Shown here one piece after another: positions 63,572 to 64,000 of a DNA stretch of 64,000 nt. The DNA lies in contig BROG01000073.1 of assembly GCA_030159075.1 (NCBI GenBank), forward strand, positions 1,242,501-1,306,500. Reading direction: 5' to 3'. The stretch is from Atrina japonica (Eukaryota > Mollusca > Bivalvia > Pterioida > Pinnidae). The notes under the pieces are model-generated. The model saw only the letters and a list, made by a program, of their open reading frames with translations, was not told the DNA's origin and did not search any database. Within the stretch, counting starts at the first letter, position 1. The number at the start of each line of letters is the position of its first letter. The position numbers and the translations under genes are program-made.

Positions 63572-64000
63572 ATTATGTTGTGTATTTAATTTATGTGCGA
63601 GCGCTAGCGAGAGTTTTATTGTAGAAATGTTCCAACATGAGTTAAATCCAATAATTACAGTGCCCTCTTACGGCAAGAGTGTGTACTGTGGGGCTTCAAA
63701 AAGTTTACTACCGGTACCAGAATTCCTAGAAACATGTTGCCGTAAATGTCTAATCTGATTGATTGAATTATACACCTGGTTGAGTACAATGGGTTTGTTG
63801 ATAACCCGATCCTGTAATGGCCGGAAACAGTCTAAATATGACGGCTTACCAACATATTAATGTTCCAATAAAACAATGACAAATACCAATGATTTGGCAA
63901 CACTGAGCATTTTATGGTAAGGGGTAGAAAATGAGCTGTACATACATTGGACCTAAAACACTGTTTACATCAATATATGCCATGTGGTTTTGCTAACCCG
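63568..64000. other. No gene seen
   Basis: Nothing recognisable. Confidence 0.5.

Overview
The window is eukaryotic nuclear DNA and most likely from a mollusc, probably a bivalve. It is AT-rich, its genes are split by GT-AG introns, and more than a third of what can be classified is microsatellite, minisatellite or transposon debris. The mollusc call rests on familiarity with the Penelope-like element (PLE) 3' units, the GGGACGTTAAAC-type SINE tail, and a CAP+ShKT secreted protein; it is an inference, not a database result.

Genes. Three host genes can be supported. (1) A single-exon ORF at 14203-14490 (95 aa) has a TATA box at 13941 and a poly(A) signal at 14817. I do not recognise the protein, but it carries KVRW and SILK, both matching protein phosphatase 1 docking motifs. 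(2) A five-exon gene at 36093-42139 (241 aa) encodes a secreted CAP-domain protein with a C-terminal ShKT domain. It has a probable TATA promoter and 5' UTR exon near 34.6 kb, a GC-AG last coding intron, and possible 3' UTR exons reaching about 44.5 kb. (3) A ceramide-kinase-like lipid kinase lies at 51519-55224 in about ten exons. A roughly 580-bp A/G tract interrupts its C-terminal part.

Mobile DNA. A 3.77-kb hAT element (56778-60549) carries a transposase broken by two frameshifts and sits inside a CAGA/CATA microsatellite. PLE reverse-transcriptase relics lie at 17.4-18.8 kb (-), 23.9-26.1 kb (-, with a second PLE fragment nested in it on +) and 48.0-49.1 kb (+). Their shared 3' unit recurs at least eight more times. 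There are also a pogo-like non-autonomous element with TA target duplication in CAP intron 2, a tRNA-derived SINE at 21.1 kb, and a ~385-bp module present as two inverted copies (21.4 and 62.0 kb) that abut (CT/GA)n arrays.

Tandem DNA. From 27.7 to 34.3 kb runs a ~6.5-kb satellite block. Its main unit is 70 bp, and its distal end is a 39-bp derivative that lacks 31 bp of the 70-bp unit. Smaller arrays (17, 30, 36, 42, 46, ~48, 59 and 65 bp units) are scattered through the window. The 46-bp array fills the end of CAP intron 1 and has duplicated that intron's 3' splice site; the 59-bp array is built from a PLE terminus.

Most of 1-14 kb, 14.9-17 kb and 44.5-51.5 kb holds no gene I can support.
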